A stretch of DNA of 64,000 bases from contig JAPDRN010000162.1 of assembly GCA_030247855.1 (NCBI GenBank), positions 1-64,000 of the forward strand, in the 5' to 3' direction. Both the position numbers and the translations under genes were made by a program. Position 1 is the first letter of the stretch. Each line of letters opens with the position of its first letter. The notes beneath the pieces were generated by a model. The model was not told the DNA's origin. It was given only the letters and a program-made list of their open reading frames with translations, and ran no database searches. The DNA is from Knufia peltigerae (lineage: Eukaryota; Ascomycota; Eurotiomycetes; Chaetothyriales; Trichomeriaceae). Shown one piece after another: positions 44,279-51,711 of this stretch.

Positions 44279-44343
44279 CATCCACGCATGGCGTGGATCT
44301 ACTGGGCATTGCGGTGGCCCATCCACGCATGGCGTGGATCTAC
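44279..44343. repeat. SMAG (GTAG) element, two units in direct orientation
   Basis: Two identical 24-nt units lie at 44279-44302 and 44320-44343 in the same orientation, unlike the inverted pairs at 2396 and 5959. They lie between a plus-strand lipoprotein gene and the terminator of the stress-protein gene. Confidence 0.85.
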
Positions 44344-44378
44344 TGGGCGTTTCGGTGGCTCTATCCGCCGGGCGGCGG

Positions 44379-44414
44379 AAAAAACAACGCCGGCGCGCAT
44401 CCTGCGGCCGGCGT
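44379..44414 (-). terminator. Rho-independent terminator of the universal stress protein gene
   Basis: On the minus strand ACGCCGGC and GCCGGCGT pair around a 12-nt loop and are followed by TGTTTTTT. It lies 30 bp after the stop codon at 44444. Confidence 0.88.
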
Positions 44415-44443
44415 CGGGTCCCCTCCCCGGGACGCTCTGCATT

Positions 44444-44890
44444 TCAGCGGATGACCAGCACCGGCAGCGTGCTGCGCGCCAGCACCTCGGCGGTCTGGCT
44501 GCCCAGCAGCACGCGGGTTACGCCGCGGCGGCCGTGTGAGGTCATCACGATCAGGTCGCTGTTGCGCTGGCCTGCCGTCTCGATGATGCCGTCGGCCGCG
44601 TAGCGGTCCAGCACATGCACCGGATTGGCGGTGATGCCCTGCTCGGCCGCCTTGGCCAGGGCAGGCTGCAGCACCTTCTGCGCGCCTTCCTCGCGGTCGG
44701 CCTTGTACTCCGGGCTGTTCATGTAACCCACGCTCCAGCCCATGGCGTCGTACATGCCGACGGCCCACGGCTCGGAGACGGTGACGATATCGACTTCGGC
44801 GTTGAGGTCCTTGGCCAGCTCCAGGCCCTTGGCCAGACCCTTGTCGGCCAGTTCGGACCCGTCGGTGGCAATCAGGATGCGCTTGTACAT
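44444..44890 (-). CDS. Universal stress protein, UspA family
   Basis: A 148-residue protein with the UspA fold. The N-terminus is MYKRILIATDGSELADKGLA and the C-terminal ATP-binding motif is TSHGRRGVTRVLLGSQTAEVLARS (G-2X-G-9X-G-S pattern). It is a cytosolic nucleotide-binding stress protein. ATG at 44890 starts the family consensus; the upstream frame is not conserved. It is a single gene with its own terminator. Confidence 0.92.
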   Translation of the reverse strand: MYKRILIATDGSELADKGLAKGLELAKDLNAEVDIVTVSEPWAVGMYDAMGWSVGYMNSPEYKADREEGAQKVLQPALAKAAEQGITANPVHVLDRYAADGIIETAGQRNSDLIVMTSHGRRGVTRVLLGSQTAEVLARSTLPVLVIR

Positions 44891-45103
44891 GGTGGGGCTC
44901 CGCGGTGATCTACCCAGTGGGAACGCCACCATTGCACACCCGATGTGGAGATCGTGCCTTGCGCAGGATCAATCCGGCAGCGCGCAGCGATGCCTGCGCA
45001 GCGCGGCATGATCGAGGCACGCGCCGCGGGCTGGCGTACGCTGGCGGCGCCGCACCGGGTTGCTGCGCCGTAGACAGCCGCCGGACCCTGCCCGGCGCAG
45101 CTG

Positions 45104-46120
45104 TCATCCCTCCACCGTGATCCGCCAGCCCCCCTCGTGCGGCTGCCAGTCGAATTCCACCGGCAGGAACTTCTCGATCAACCGCGCATTGCTGACCAGG
45201 TGATCGCTCAGCACATGGGTGGTGAACGCACCGCCGCCCGCCAGCGCCATCGGCAGCAGCAACTGGTCGGACAGGTACTCGCCAACGGCACCCGCCCCGT
45301 CCAGGTACTGCTTCACCTGCCCGGCCAGGCGCGCGCCGACCTGCTCGGCGGAGACACTGCGCTCGCCATGCCCGCTGAAAACCTCCACGTGGTTGCCATG
45401 CCGCACGCGCACCAGGGCAACGTTGCCCGGTCCCAGTGCCGGCCGTATCGACTGCACATGGCGCGGATGCGGGTCCACGCCCAGTGTCTCGGCCAGTACC
45501 TGCAGTTCGCGCAGGCCGATGCCGCTGGACAGGCCGGACATCAGCACCTGTGCCTCGATTCCCTGCAATGGTGCACGCACCTCCAGCGACGGCGCCTGCA
45601 ACGCCGTGCACGGTTGCACCTGCACCTCCATCACGCCACCGCCCGCCGGATGGAAGCCGTGCTGCAGCAGCTGCATCGACGCCTGCACGCCCATACGTTG
45701 CAGCGCCGGCAGATAGCTTTCGGCAATGAAGTCCGCGCTGGGCGCCAACGGGTTGTGGGTACCGCCTTCCAGGCGCAGCTGCGACGGCCCCTGCGCGCGC
45801 CACAGTGCCGGCAGCACGGTCTGCAGTACCAGCGTTGCCGAGCCACTGCTGCCGGTCGCGAAATGATAGTCGCCAGCGCTCACCAGACCCGGCTCGAAGC
45901 GCAGTGAGGTAGCGCCCAGCTCTGCACCGTGCACACACGCGTTGCCAACCCGCGCCGCCGCGTTCACCGCGGTCAAGTGCTGGCGCATCAACCCCGGCTT
46001 GCGCCGGATCGCGCGGATGTTGTTCAACGTGAAGCCTGTACCGGTGCACAGGCTCAGGGTCAACGCCGAGCGCAGCAGCTGCCCGCCCCCGTGCCCGCCA
46101 TCCAGTTCAATCATGTCCAT
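45104..46120 (-). CDS. rtcA: RNA 3'-terminal phosphate cyclase
   Basis: A 338-residue enzyme with IELDGGHGGGQLLRSALTLS at the N-terminus, FHPAGGGVMEVQVQP in the middle, and the C-terminal FTTHVLSDHLVSNA that carries the histidine adenylated by ATP. It converts RNA 3'-phosphate to 2',3'-cyclic phosphate. It lies 82 bp after rtcB and is the last gene of the rsr - Y RNA - rtcBA unit, which is controlled by RtcR and sigma-54. It starts MDMIELDG at 46120; Met3 at 46114 is an alternative. Confidence 0.95.
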   Translation of the reverse strand: MDMIELDGGHGGGQLLRSALTLSLCTGTGFTLNNIRAIRRKPGLMRQHLTAVNAAARVGNACVHGAELGATSLRFEPGLVSAGDYHFATGSSGSATLVLQTVLPALWRAQGPSQLRLEGGTHNPLAPSADFIAESYLPALQRMGVQASMQLLQHGFHPAGGGVMEVQVQPCTALQAPSLEVRAPLQGIEAQVLMSGLSSGIGLRELQVLAETLGVDPHPRHVQSIRPALGPGNVALVRVRHGNHVEVFSGHGERSVSAEQVGARLAGQVKQYLDGAGAVGEYLSDQLLLPMALAGGGAFTTHVLSDHLVSNARLIEKFLPVEFDWQPHEGGWRITVEG

Positions 46121-46202
46121 CTGTCTGTTCCTCCGTGCCCGTTGTGTCGATGCCGGGCCTTGCTGCCGTGCGCGGCGCAGTGTACGTCGCGCACGGGTTG
46201 CC

Positions 46203-47429
46203 TCATCCCTTCACGCACACCACTTGGCGCAGCGTGTGCACGATCTCGACCAGATCGCGCTGGGCCTCCATTACCGCCTCGATCGGCTTGTAGGCCGCCG
46301 GCGATTCATCCACCACCTCCGCATCCTTGCGGCATTCCACGTGCGCGGTGGCCTTGACGTGGTCATCCACCGTGATCAGCTTGCGCGCCTGGGTACGGCT
46401 CATCACGCGGCCGGCGCCGTGGCTGCAGCTGTGGAAGCTGTCCTCGTTTCCGAGGCCACGCACGATGAAGCTCTTGGCGCCCATGCTGCCCGGAATGATG
46501 CCCAGCTCGCCCCTGCGCGCACTCACCGCGCCCTTGCGGGTCAGCATCACTTCCTTGCCGAAGTGGGTCTCGCGGTTCACGTAGTTGTGGTGGCAGTTCA
46601 CCGCCTCGGCCTCGGCCTCGAACGGCTTGCTGATCACCGTACGCACCGCGGCCACCACGTTGCGCATCATCACCTCGCGGTTCATGCGTGCGAAACGCTG
46701 CGCCCAGTCCACCGCGAACACATAGTCGCCGTAGTGCTGGCTGCCCTCGGGCAGGTAGGCCAGGTCCTGGTCGGGCAGGTTGATCATCCAGCGGCGCATT
46801 TCCTGCTTGGCCAGCTCGATGAAGTAGGTGCCGATGGCATTGCCCACCCCACGCGAACCGGAGTGCAGCATGAACCACACGCGCTGCTCCTGGTCCAGGC
46901 AGACCTCGACGAAGTGGTTACCGGTACCCAGCGTTCCCAGGTGCTTGAGGTTGTTGGTGTTCTTCAGGCGCGGGTGACGCTCGCAGATCAATGCGAAGTC
47001 ATCCACCAGCTGCACCCAGCCTTCCACCGCCAGCTCGGGTGGCGTGTCCCAGCTGCCCTTGTCGCGGCCACCGCGGGTGACGCTGCGGCCGTGCGGCACA
47101 GCCCGCTCGATCGCGCTGCGCACCGCCGACAGGTTGTCCGGCAGGTCGCTGGCGACCAGCGTGGTGCGCACTGCGATCATGCCGCAGCCGATGTCCACGC
47201 CCACCGCCGCAGGAATGATCGCGCCGATGGTCGGCACCACCGAACCCACCGTCGCGCCCTTGCCCAGGTGCACGTCGGGCATCACCGAAATCCACTTGTG
47301 GATGAAGGGCAGCTTGGCGATGTTCTGCAGCTGCTCGCGCGCCTGGTCTTCCAGCGGCACGCCGCGGGTCCACAGCTTGATCGGTGCAGCACCCGGCTGC
47401 TGGATCACGTCGTAATTGAGGGTGGTCAT
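46203..47429 (-). CDS. rtcB: RNA ligase RtcB
   Basis: A 408-residue GTP- and Mn2+-dependent RNA ligase, the same length as E. coli RtcB. Conserved metal and GMP sites are AVGVDIGCGM (Cys and Asp), TGNHFVEV, VNCHHNYVNRE, and SHGAGRVMSR with the guanylylated His. It joins 2',3'-cyclic or 3'-phosphate ends to 5'-OH ends. The ATG at 47429 (MTTLNYDVIQ) follows a GAAAGGAAAC box; the longer frame upstream runs through a Y RNA and is rejected. It sits between the Y RNA array and rtcA. Confidence 0.97.
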   Translation of the reverse strand: MTTLNYDVIQQPGAAPIKLWTRGVPLEDQAREQLQNIAKLPFIHKWISVMPDVHLGKGATVGSVVPTIGAIIPAAVGVDIGCGMIAVRTTLVASDLPDNLSAVRSAIERAVPHGRSVTRGGRDKGSWDTPPELAVEGWVQLVDDFALICERHPRLKNTNNLKHLGTLGTGNHFVEVCLDQEQRVWFMLHSGSRGVGNAIGTYFIELAKQEMRRWMINLPDQDLAYLPEGSQHYGDYVFAVDWAQRFARMNREVMMRNVVAAVRTVISKPFEAEAEAVNCHHNYVNRETHFGKEVMLTRKGAVSARRGELGIIPGSMGAKSFIVRGLGNEDSFHSCSHGAGRVMSRTQARKLITVDDHVKATAHVECRKDAEVVDESPAAYKPIEAVMEAQRDLVEIVHTLRQVVCVKG

Positions 47430-47469
47430 GGTGATGTTTCCTTTCATCCAGAGCAAAAACAAAGAAGGT

Positions 47470-47580
47470 GCGGTGACAAAGGGGGTGGAACATTCCGTCG
47501 CCCACGTTGCCGTGGAGGACGGCCGGGACTTGAACCCGACCCCGAAGGGCTTCCGATGTAGTTCCACCTGCATTCCCCGC
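47470..47580 (-). ncRNA. Y-RNA-like RNA 3 (Rsr-associated)
   Basis: A 111-nt element between rsr and rtcB. The lower stem is GCGGGGA / TCACCGC (one mismatch). The upper stem is GGTGGAAC / GTTCCACC. The effector end has a CCC-TTCG-GGG hairpin and a T-arm-like hairpin CGGG-TTCAAGT-CCCG. It also has a 12-bp helix CCGTCCTCCACG / CGTGGGCGACGG capped by GCAA, with one C-C mismatch. It starts with the shared motif GAATGC..GGTGGAACTACA. No D arm is present. It ends 40 nt before the rtcB start codon. Confidence 0.8.
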
Positions 47581-47597
47581 GCAACGAAAGCGAAGGT

Positions 47598-47735
47598 GCC
47601 GGCAGCACGACAAGAATCTGGAGGAACATCCTGCTCTACCACTGAGCTACCGCTGCGTTACCACAGCGGGCGGGGCTCGAACCCGCGACCTGGAGCTTAA
47701 GGGGCTGTAGTTCCTCCGGCATTCGCGGTGCCGGC
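47598..47735 (-). ncRNA. Y-RNA-like RNA 2 with a circularly permuted tRNA body (YrlA-like)
   Basis: A 138-nt element. The lower stem is GCCGGCA / TGCCGGC (or a shifted GCAC/GTGC pairing), and the upper stem is GGAGGAAC / GTTCCTCC. In transcript order the enclosed part reads as follows. Variable loop AGGTC; T arm GCGGG-TTCGAGC-CCCGC (47670-47686); acceptor 3' strand CCGCTGT (47663-47669); loop GGTAAC; acceptor 5' strand GCAGCGG (47650-47656); TA at positions 8-9; D arm GCTC-AGTGGTA-GAGC (47633-47647). All stems have tRNA lengths (5, 7 and 4 bp). A GGA/TCC stub of an anticodon stem leads into the Y stem. This matches the tRNA mimicry known for Salmonella YrlA. Confidence 0.86.
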
Positions 47736-47776
47736 GGTGAAGCATCGGCGCCGTTGCCGGTGCCGTTTGAAAAGGT

Positions 47777-47886
47777 GCGGTGACAAGAGGAAGTGGAACG
47801 TCTGTTTCCTCACGACAGGCAGGAAACGCGGGACTCGAACCCGACCCCGAAGGGACAACCAATGTAGTTCCACCAGCATTCACCGC
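47777..47886 (-). ncRNA. Y-RNA-like RNA 1 (Rsr-associated)
   Basis: A 110-nt element, the first after rsr. The lower stem is GCGGTGA / TCACCGC (7 bp, perfect) and the upper stem is GTGGAAC / GTTCCAC. The effector end has a CCC-TTCG-GGG hairpin, a T-arm-like hairpin CGGG-TTCGAGT-CCCG and a 7-bp acceptor-like stem GTTTCCT / AGGAAAC. The D arm is missing. It is followed by ACCTTTT. The motif GAATGC..GGTGGAACTACA is shared with RNA 3 and nearly so with RNA 2. Confidence 0.82.
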
Positions 47887-47907
47887 AAAAGAAGAATTCC
47901 TGGCCCT

Positions 47908-47935
47908 GCCCGGCTGGCCCCATTGCCAGCCGGGC
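47908..47935 (-). other. Stem-loop between rsr and the first Y RNA
   Basis: An 11-bp perfect inverted repeat (GCCCGGCTGGC / GCCAGCCGGGC, 6-nt loop) lies 25 bp after the rsr stop. No U tract follows at once. It could be a processing or stability element that separates the rsr mRNA from the Y RNAs. Confidence 0.5.
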
Positions 47936-47960
47936 GGTCCGTGGCGACATCCTTGCCGCC

Positions 47961-49685
47961 TTACAACGCCATGTCCTGGATGCGCTGGACCCAGCTGCTG
48001 CCGTCTTCGGCCGCAGCGGCGTACTGCGCGATCAGGTCGAACACCGCATCGCTGAAGCCTCCAATGTGCAGCACGTCATCGCGCTGCACGGTCTGGCTGC
48101 TGGCCACCGGCTGCAGGTCGATGCATACCAGCCGCGCCTGTGGGCAGCGGCGCTTCAGTGCATCCCACTGCAGCATCGTGGCCGTCTGCCCGCCGTGGCG
48201 CGTGTCACGCCAACTCTCGCTGTCCGACACCATCACCACCAGGTCCACCGGCTCGCGCCGCAGGTTGAGGTAGTGCAGCGGCGCGCTGACCGACGTACCG
48301 CCACCGTTGATCGCCAGCTGGCGGGCCAACGTCATCACGCTGTCGCGCGGGTTCAACCGCACGTGACGCACCTCGGTATCGAACGGAAATACCTTGGCCT
48401 GCGGCTGCCCGCGCAGCACGCAGGCTGCAACCAGCGCCGCCACGTCCACACAGCGTGCTGCGGTGCTGGCGCCCCTGCGGTAGCCGGTCACCGGCGACTG
48501 CATGGAACCGGACACGTCCACCGCCACCACCACCCGCCCCGGCAATGCCGGTGCCGACGCCGTGGCGATCTCCATCGCATCCTGCAGCGCTTCCAGGATC
48601 GGCGGCGGCAGGCCAGCGCCCGCGTGGAAGGCCATCAGCAGCTGGTACGGCAGTACACGGGCACGACGCACCTGCTGCGGATCACGCAGGCGCTCTGCGA
48701 TCACCTGCACCATCGCTGGATCATCGAACACGCCGTTGCGGGCGAACGTGTTGAGGTTCATCCGCATCGACTGCCACGATGCATTGCGGGCCAGTGCCGA
48801 CCACTGCGCCGCATCCAGCGGCAGCGTGCTGTAGTACTGGAACGGCAGGTCCGGCGGCAGCCTGCGCGGATCACGCTTGAACGCTTCGTAGGCCTGCACC
48901 ACCGCCGGCAGCTGCGCCTCGTCGTACGCACGACCGATGATCCAGGCATACAGCGCCTTGCGCTCGGCGTTGGCCGGCTTCGGGTGCACCATGCGNNNNN
49001 NNNNNNNNNNNNNNNNNNNNNNNNNNNNNNNNNNNNNNNNNNNNNNNNNNNNNNNNNNNNNNNNNNNNNNNNNNNNNNNNNNNNNNNNNNGCGCCTCGTC
49101 GTACGCACGACCGATGATCCAGGCATACAGCGCCTTGCGCTCGGCGTTGGCCGGCTTCGGGTGCACCATGCGGATCACATCGGCCAGCGACGGCTGCTGG
49201 CCGATCGCCGCACGCACCAGCGTTTCCGCCGACGCCTGCTGGATCCACTCACGCACCCTGCGCTTGGGCAGCGAGCCCAGCGAACGGCGCCCCACCTGGC
49301 CGCTGCGCATGATCTGCACGAAGGTGCGCAGTTGGCGGCCGTTGTCGATCACCCGCGGAAACGCCAGAGCGAACGCCTCCGGATCGCGCAGGCTGAGCAC
49401 CGCCAGCAGCAGTGCCGGCATGTCCTTCATGTGTGCAACCTGACGGGCGTACAGCGCAGTGCGGGCGATGAAGCGCGGCTCGACCTGCGCGGTCAGCGCC
49501 AGCACCTGCTGCAGCTGCGCCTCGGCGTCGCTGTAGAAAGTGTTGTTCAGGCACCCGGTGGCCGCATACAGCGCCAGCGCTGCACGCGGGTCGCGGCGGT
49601 AGGCCAGGCCACCGGCTTCATTGACGGTGTCTGCCTGCGGCGGCTGCGGCGTGCGCATCCAAGAGAAGAGCGAAAGGTTGGCCAT
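47961..49685 (-). CDS. rsr: Ro60-like RNA-binding protein Rsr (TROVE + vWA), interrupted by scaffold gap
   Basis: The start ATG at 49685 (MANLSLFSWM) follows a GAGGA box; the stop is at 47961. After removal of 95 N and an 82-bp duplicate (177 bp, 59 codons) the protein is about 515 residues, as expected for bacterial Rsr. The N-terminal TROVE domain of HEAT-type helices runs to about residue 330 (GGLAYRRDPRAALALYAATG; WIIGRAYDEA). The C-terminal vWA domain has an intact MIDAS: VDVSGSM, NGGGTSVSAPL and VSDSES. Rsr binds Y RNA and, with PNPase, forms an RNA degradation machine. It is the first gene of the sigma-54-driven unit. Confidence 0.93.
   Translation of the reverse strand: MANLSLFSWMRTPQPPQADTVNEAGGLAYRRDPRAALALYAATGCLNNTFYSDAEAQLQQVLALTAQVEPRFIARTALYARQVAHMKDMPALLLAVLSLRDPEAFALAFPRVIDNGRQLRTFVQIMRSGQVGRRSLGSLPKRRVREWIQQASAETLVRAAIGQQPSLADVIRMVHPKPANAERKALYAWIIGRAYDEAXXXXXXXXXXXXXXXXXXXXXXXXXXXXXXXXRMVHPKPANAERKALYAWIIGRAYDEAQLPAVVQAYEAFKRDPRRLPPDLPFQYYSTLPLDAAQWSALARNASWQSMRMNLNTFARNGVFDDPAMVQVIAERLRDPQQVRRARVLPYQLLMAFHAGAGLPPPILEALQDAMEIATASAPALPGRVVVAVDVSGSMQSPVTGYRRGASTAARCVDVAALVAACVLRGQPQAKVFPFDTEVRHVRLNPRDSVMTLARQLAINGGGTSVSAPLHYLNLRREPVDLVVMVSDSESWRDTRHGGQTATMLQWDALKRRCPQARLVCIDLQPVASSQTVQRDDVLHIGGFSDAVFDLIAQYAAAAEDGSSWVQRIQDMAL
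48914..49172. other. Scaffold gap of 95 N flanked by an 82-bp exact duplication (assembly artefact)
   Basis: Bases 48914-48995 and 49091-49172 are identical, and 48996-49090 are N. The duplicate encodes the same 27 residues of the TROVE domain (RMVHPKPANAERKA ... AYDEA) twice. Gap plus one copy is 177 bp, so the frame stays open by chance. Two contigs that overlap by 82 bp were joined without merging. Confidence 0.93.
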
Positions 49686-49735
49686 GCTGATGTCCTCGGC
49701 GGGAACAGCCCGCGTCGTGTCTTGCCGGATATAGA

Positions 49736-49750
49736 GCAATGCCCGTGCCA
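49736..49750 (-). promoter_or_regulatory. Sigma-54 promoter of rsr - Y RNAs - rtcBA
   Basis: On the minus strand TGGCAC-GGGCA-TTGC matches the -24/-12 sigma-54 consensus at every position with the right 5-bp spacing. The transcription start should be near 49724, giving a leader of about 40 nt before the rsr ATG at 49685. The divergent gene encodes RtcR, a sigma-54 activator. Confidence 0.9.
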
Positions 49751-49829
49751 ACTTTTCTTCGAAGTACCCATGCAATTGATTTTCATGGCATTTCTTGTGA
49801 ATCGAGCTATTTTTGCCAGCGAGCCTCGG

Positions 49830-49849
49830 CGAAAAGATATATATTTTCG
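49830..49849. promoter_or_regulatory. AT-rich inverted repeat upstream of rtcR
   Basis: CGAAAAGATATATATTTTCG is a palindrome (CGAAAA / TTTTCG around an AT core) 24 bp upstream of the rtcR start codon and 80 bp upstream of the sigma-54 promoter. It could hold the rtcR -10 region or be an activator-binding site. It stands out from the GC-rich surroundings. Confidence 0.45.
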
Positions 49850-49872
49850 GCGCATCTTTTATAGGAATGGAT

Positions 49873-51465
49873 ATGGCGCGTCGGCAGGTAGTCTTCGGCA
49901 TGCTCGGCACCCAGCTCGACGCGGGCGAAGGCCCGGGCCGCTGGCAGAAGTGGCGCCCGACGGTGTCACTGGGCATGCATGAGGATTTCCTGCCCGACCG
50001 CATCGAGTTGCTGCTGGATGAGCGCCGCTACAGCAAGCTGGCGCGCGTGGTCTGCGAGGATCTGGTACAGGCTGCGCCGGGCATCAACGTGCAGCGACAC
50101 GACACCTACCTGGCAGATCCGTGGGAGTTCGAAGGGGTCTACGCCACCCTGCACGACTTCCTCGCCAGCTATCCGTTCCAGCCGGAGGAGGAGGACTACT
50201 ACGTCCACATCACCACCGGTACGCACGTCGCGCAGATCTGCTGGTTTCTGCTGACCGAGAGCCGGCACTTTCCCGGGCGCCTGCTGCAGACCTCGCCGCC
50301 GCGCAAGCAAGGCGGCGCCGCCGGCACGTACGCGGTCATCGACCTCGATCTATCGCGTTACGACCACATCGCGCAGCGTTTCGCCCAGCAGCAGCTGCAG
50401 GACCGCGACCTGCTGAAGGGCGGCATCGCCACCCGCAACGCCGCCTTCAACCGCATGATCGAACAGATCGAAACAGTGGCCACGCGCTCGCGCGCGCCGA
50501 TGCTGCTGATGGGACCGACCGGTGCCGGCAAGAGCCAGCTGGCCAAGCGCGTGTTCGAGTTGAAGAAGCTCAAGCATCAGCTGCCGGGTCGCTTCGTCGA
50601 GGTGAACTGCGCCACGCTGCGCGGCGATGGTGCGATGAGCACCTTGTTCGGCCATACCAAGGGCGCCTACACCGGCGCTTCCAGCGACCGTGCCGGCCTG
50701 CTGCGCTCAGCCCACCAGGGCCTGCTGTTCCTGGACGAGATCGGCGAACTGGGCCAGGACGAACAGGCGATGCTGCTGCGTGCGCTGGAAGAGAAGCGCT
50801 TCCTTCCGGTAGGCAGCGACCGCGAAGTGGAGAGCGATTTCCAGCTGATCGCCGGCACCAACCGCGATCTGCAGCAGTCGGTGCTGGAAGGCCGCTTCCG
50901 CGAAGACCTGCTGGCGCGCCTCAACCTGTGGACGTACCACCTGCCCGGTCTGGCGCAGCGCATGGAAGACATCGAACCGAACATCGAGTTCGAGCTGGAA
51001 CGCTGGTCGCAGGACCAGCATGCGCGGGTTCGGTTCAACGTTGAGGCACGCACGCGCTATCTCGCGTTCGCCACCAGCCCGGAAGCGGCGTGGCGCGGCA
51101 ACTTCCGCGATCTGGGCGCGTCGATCATGCGCTTGGCCACATTGGCGAGTGCCGGGCGCATCCAGATCGAGGGCGTGGAAGACGAGATCGCGCGCCTGCG
51201 GGCACAGTGGCGCGGCGGCGATGCGCCGTCACCGCTGGAGGCGCTGTTGGGCGATGCCGTGGACACACTGGACCGTTTCGATCGCGTGCAGCTGGAAGAA
51301 GTGGTGCGGGTCTGTGCGCGCTCGAAGTCGCTGTCCGCGGCCGGGCGCGAGCTGTTTGCGGTCTCGCGCACCCAGCGCGCCAGCACCAACGACGCCGACC
51401 GTCTGCGCAAATACCTGGCCAAGTTTGGGCTGGACTGGGAGCAGGTGCGAGATCCGGCCCTGTAG
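49873..51465 (+). CDS. rtcR: Sigma-54-dependent transcriptional activator RtcR
   Basis: A 530-residue bacterial enhancer-binding protein. Residues 1-180 form the RtcR regulatory domain, a CARF-like ligand domain (PFQPEEEDYYVHITTGTHVAQICWF), thought to sense a damaged-RNA product. The AAA+ domain lies at about 185-420, with Walker A GPTGAGKS, the sigma-54 contact loop GAYTGA and Walker B LLFLDEIGEL. A C-terminal helix-turn-helix follows (SLSAAGRELFAVSRTQRAST). ATG at 49873 is chosen: AGGA lies six bases before it and MARRQVVFGMLG aligns with other RtcR proteins. It is divergent from rsr, whose promoter it should activate. Confidence 0.95.
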   Translation: MARRQVVFGMLGTQLDAGEGPGRWQKWRPTVSLGMHEDFLPDRIELLLDERRYSKLARVVCEDLVQAAPGINVQRHDTYLADPWEFEGVYATLHDFLASYPFQPEEEDYYVHITTGTHVAQICWFLLTESRHFPGRLLQTSPPRKQGGAAGTYAVIDLDLSRYDHIAQRFAQQQLQDRDLLKGGIATRNAAFNRMIEQIETVATRSRAPMLLMGPTGAGKSQLAKRVFELKKLKHQLPGRFVEVNCATLRGDGAMSTLFGHTKGAYTGASSDRAGLLRSAHQGLLFLDEIGELGQDEQAMLLRALEEKRFLPVGSDREVESDFQLIAGTNRDLQQSVLEGRFREDLLARLNLWTYHLPGLAQRMEDIEPNIEFELERWSQDQHARVRFNVEARTRYLAFATSPEAAWRGNFRDLGASIMRLATLASAGRIQIEGVEDEIARLRAQWRGGDAPSPLEALLGDAVDTLDRFDRVQLEEVVRVCARSKSLSAAGRELFAVSRTQRASTNDADRLRKYLAKFGLDWEQVRDPAL

Positions 51466-51542
51466 CGCGACAGCCCAGCTTGCGCGTGCACCGGCCACGG
51501 CGCATGATCCGGCTGCGACCCCTACCTGAAAGGAGATTTTCC

Positions 51543-51701
51543 ATGCAGGACCGCCCCCGCTCGACCTCCAAAACCGGCCTGATCATCGTGCTGGCCTGTG
51601 TCGCTGCCTTCGTCCTGTTTGTGGGTGGCTACCAGTTCGGCAAATCACTGGCCAAGGCAGACAACGCTCAGCAGGGCGCATCCGCCCAGCCGGCACGCTG
51701 A
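51543..51701 (+). CDS. Small single-span membrane protein
   Basis: A 52-residue protein. There are ten polar residues, then a membrane helix (GLIIVLACVAAFVLFVGGYQ), then a short polar tail rich in Ala and Gln. A strong AAAGGAG box lies 6 bp before the ATG at 51543, which supports translation. It lies 77 bp after rtcR. Function unknown. Confidence 0.68.
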   Translation: MQDRPRSTSKTGLIIVLACVAAFVLFVGGYQFGKSLAKADNAQQGASAQPAR

Positions 51702-51711
51702 TCGCGCTCCG

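Noticed and set aside
44279..44343. CRISPR-like direct repeat
   Set aside because: Only two copies, each palindromic and identical to the SMAG family found elsewhere in the window; no cas genes.
47416..47883. Short ORFs through the rsr-rtcB gap (for example 47647-47883)
   Set aside because: They are produced by the repeated Y RNA sequences, lack ribosome-binding sites and have no protein similarity.
47470..47886. Genuine tRNA genes, suggested by perfect T arms and one D arm
   Set aside because: The T arm precedes the D arm, the acceptor strands are joined by a loop, there is no anticodon loop and no CCA end; the elements are Y RNAs with tRNA-like ends.
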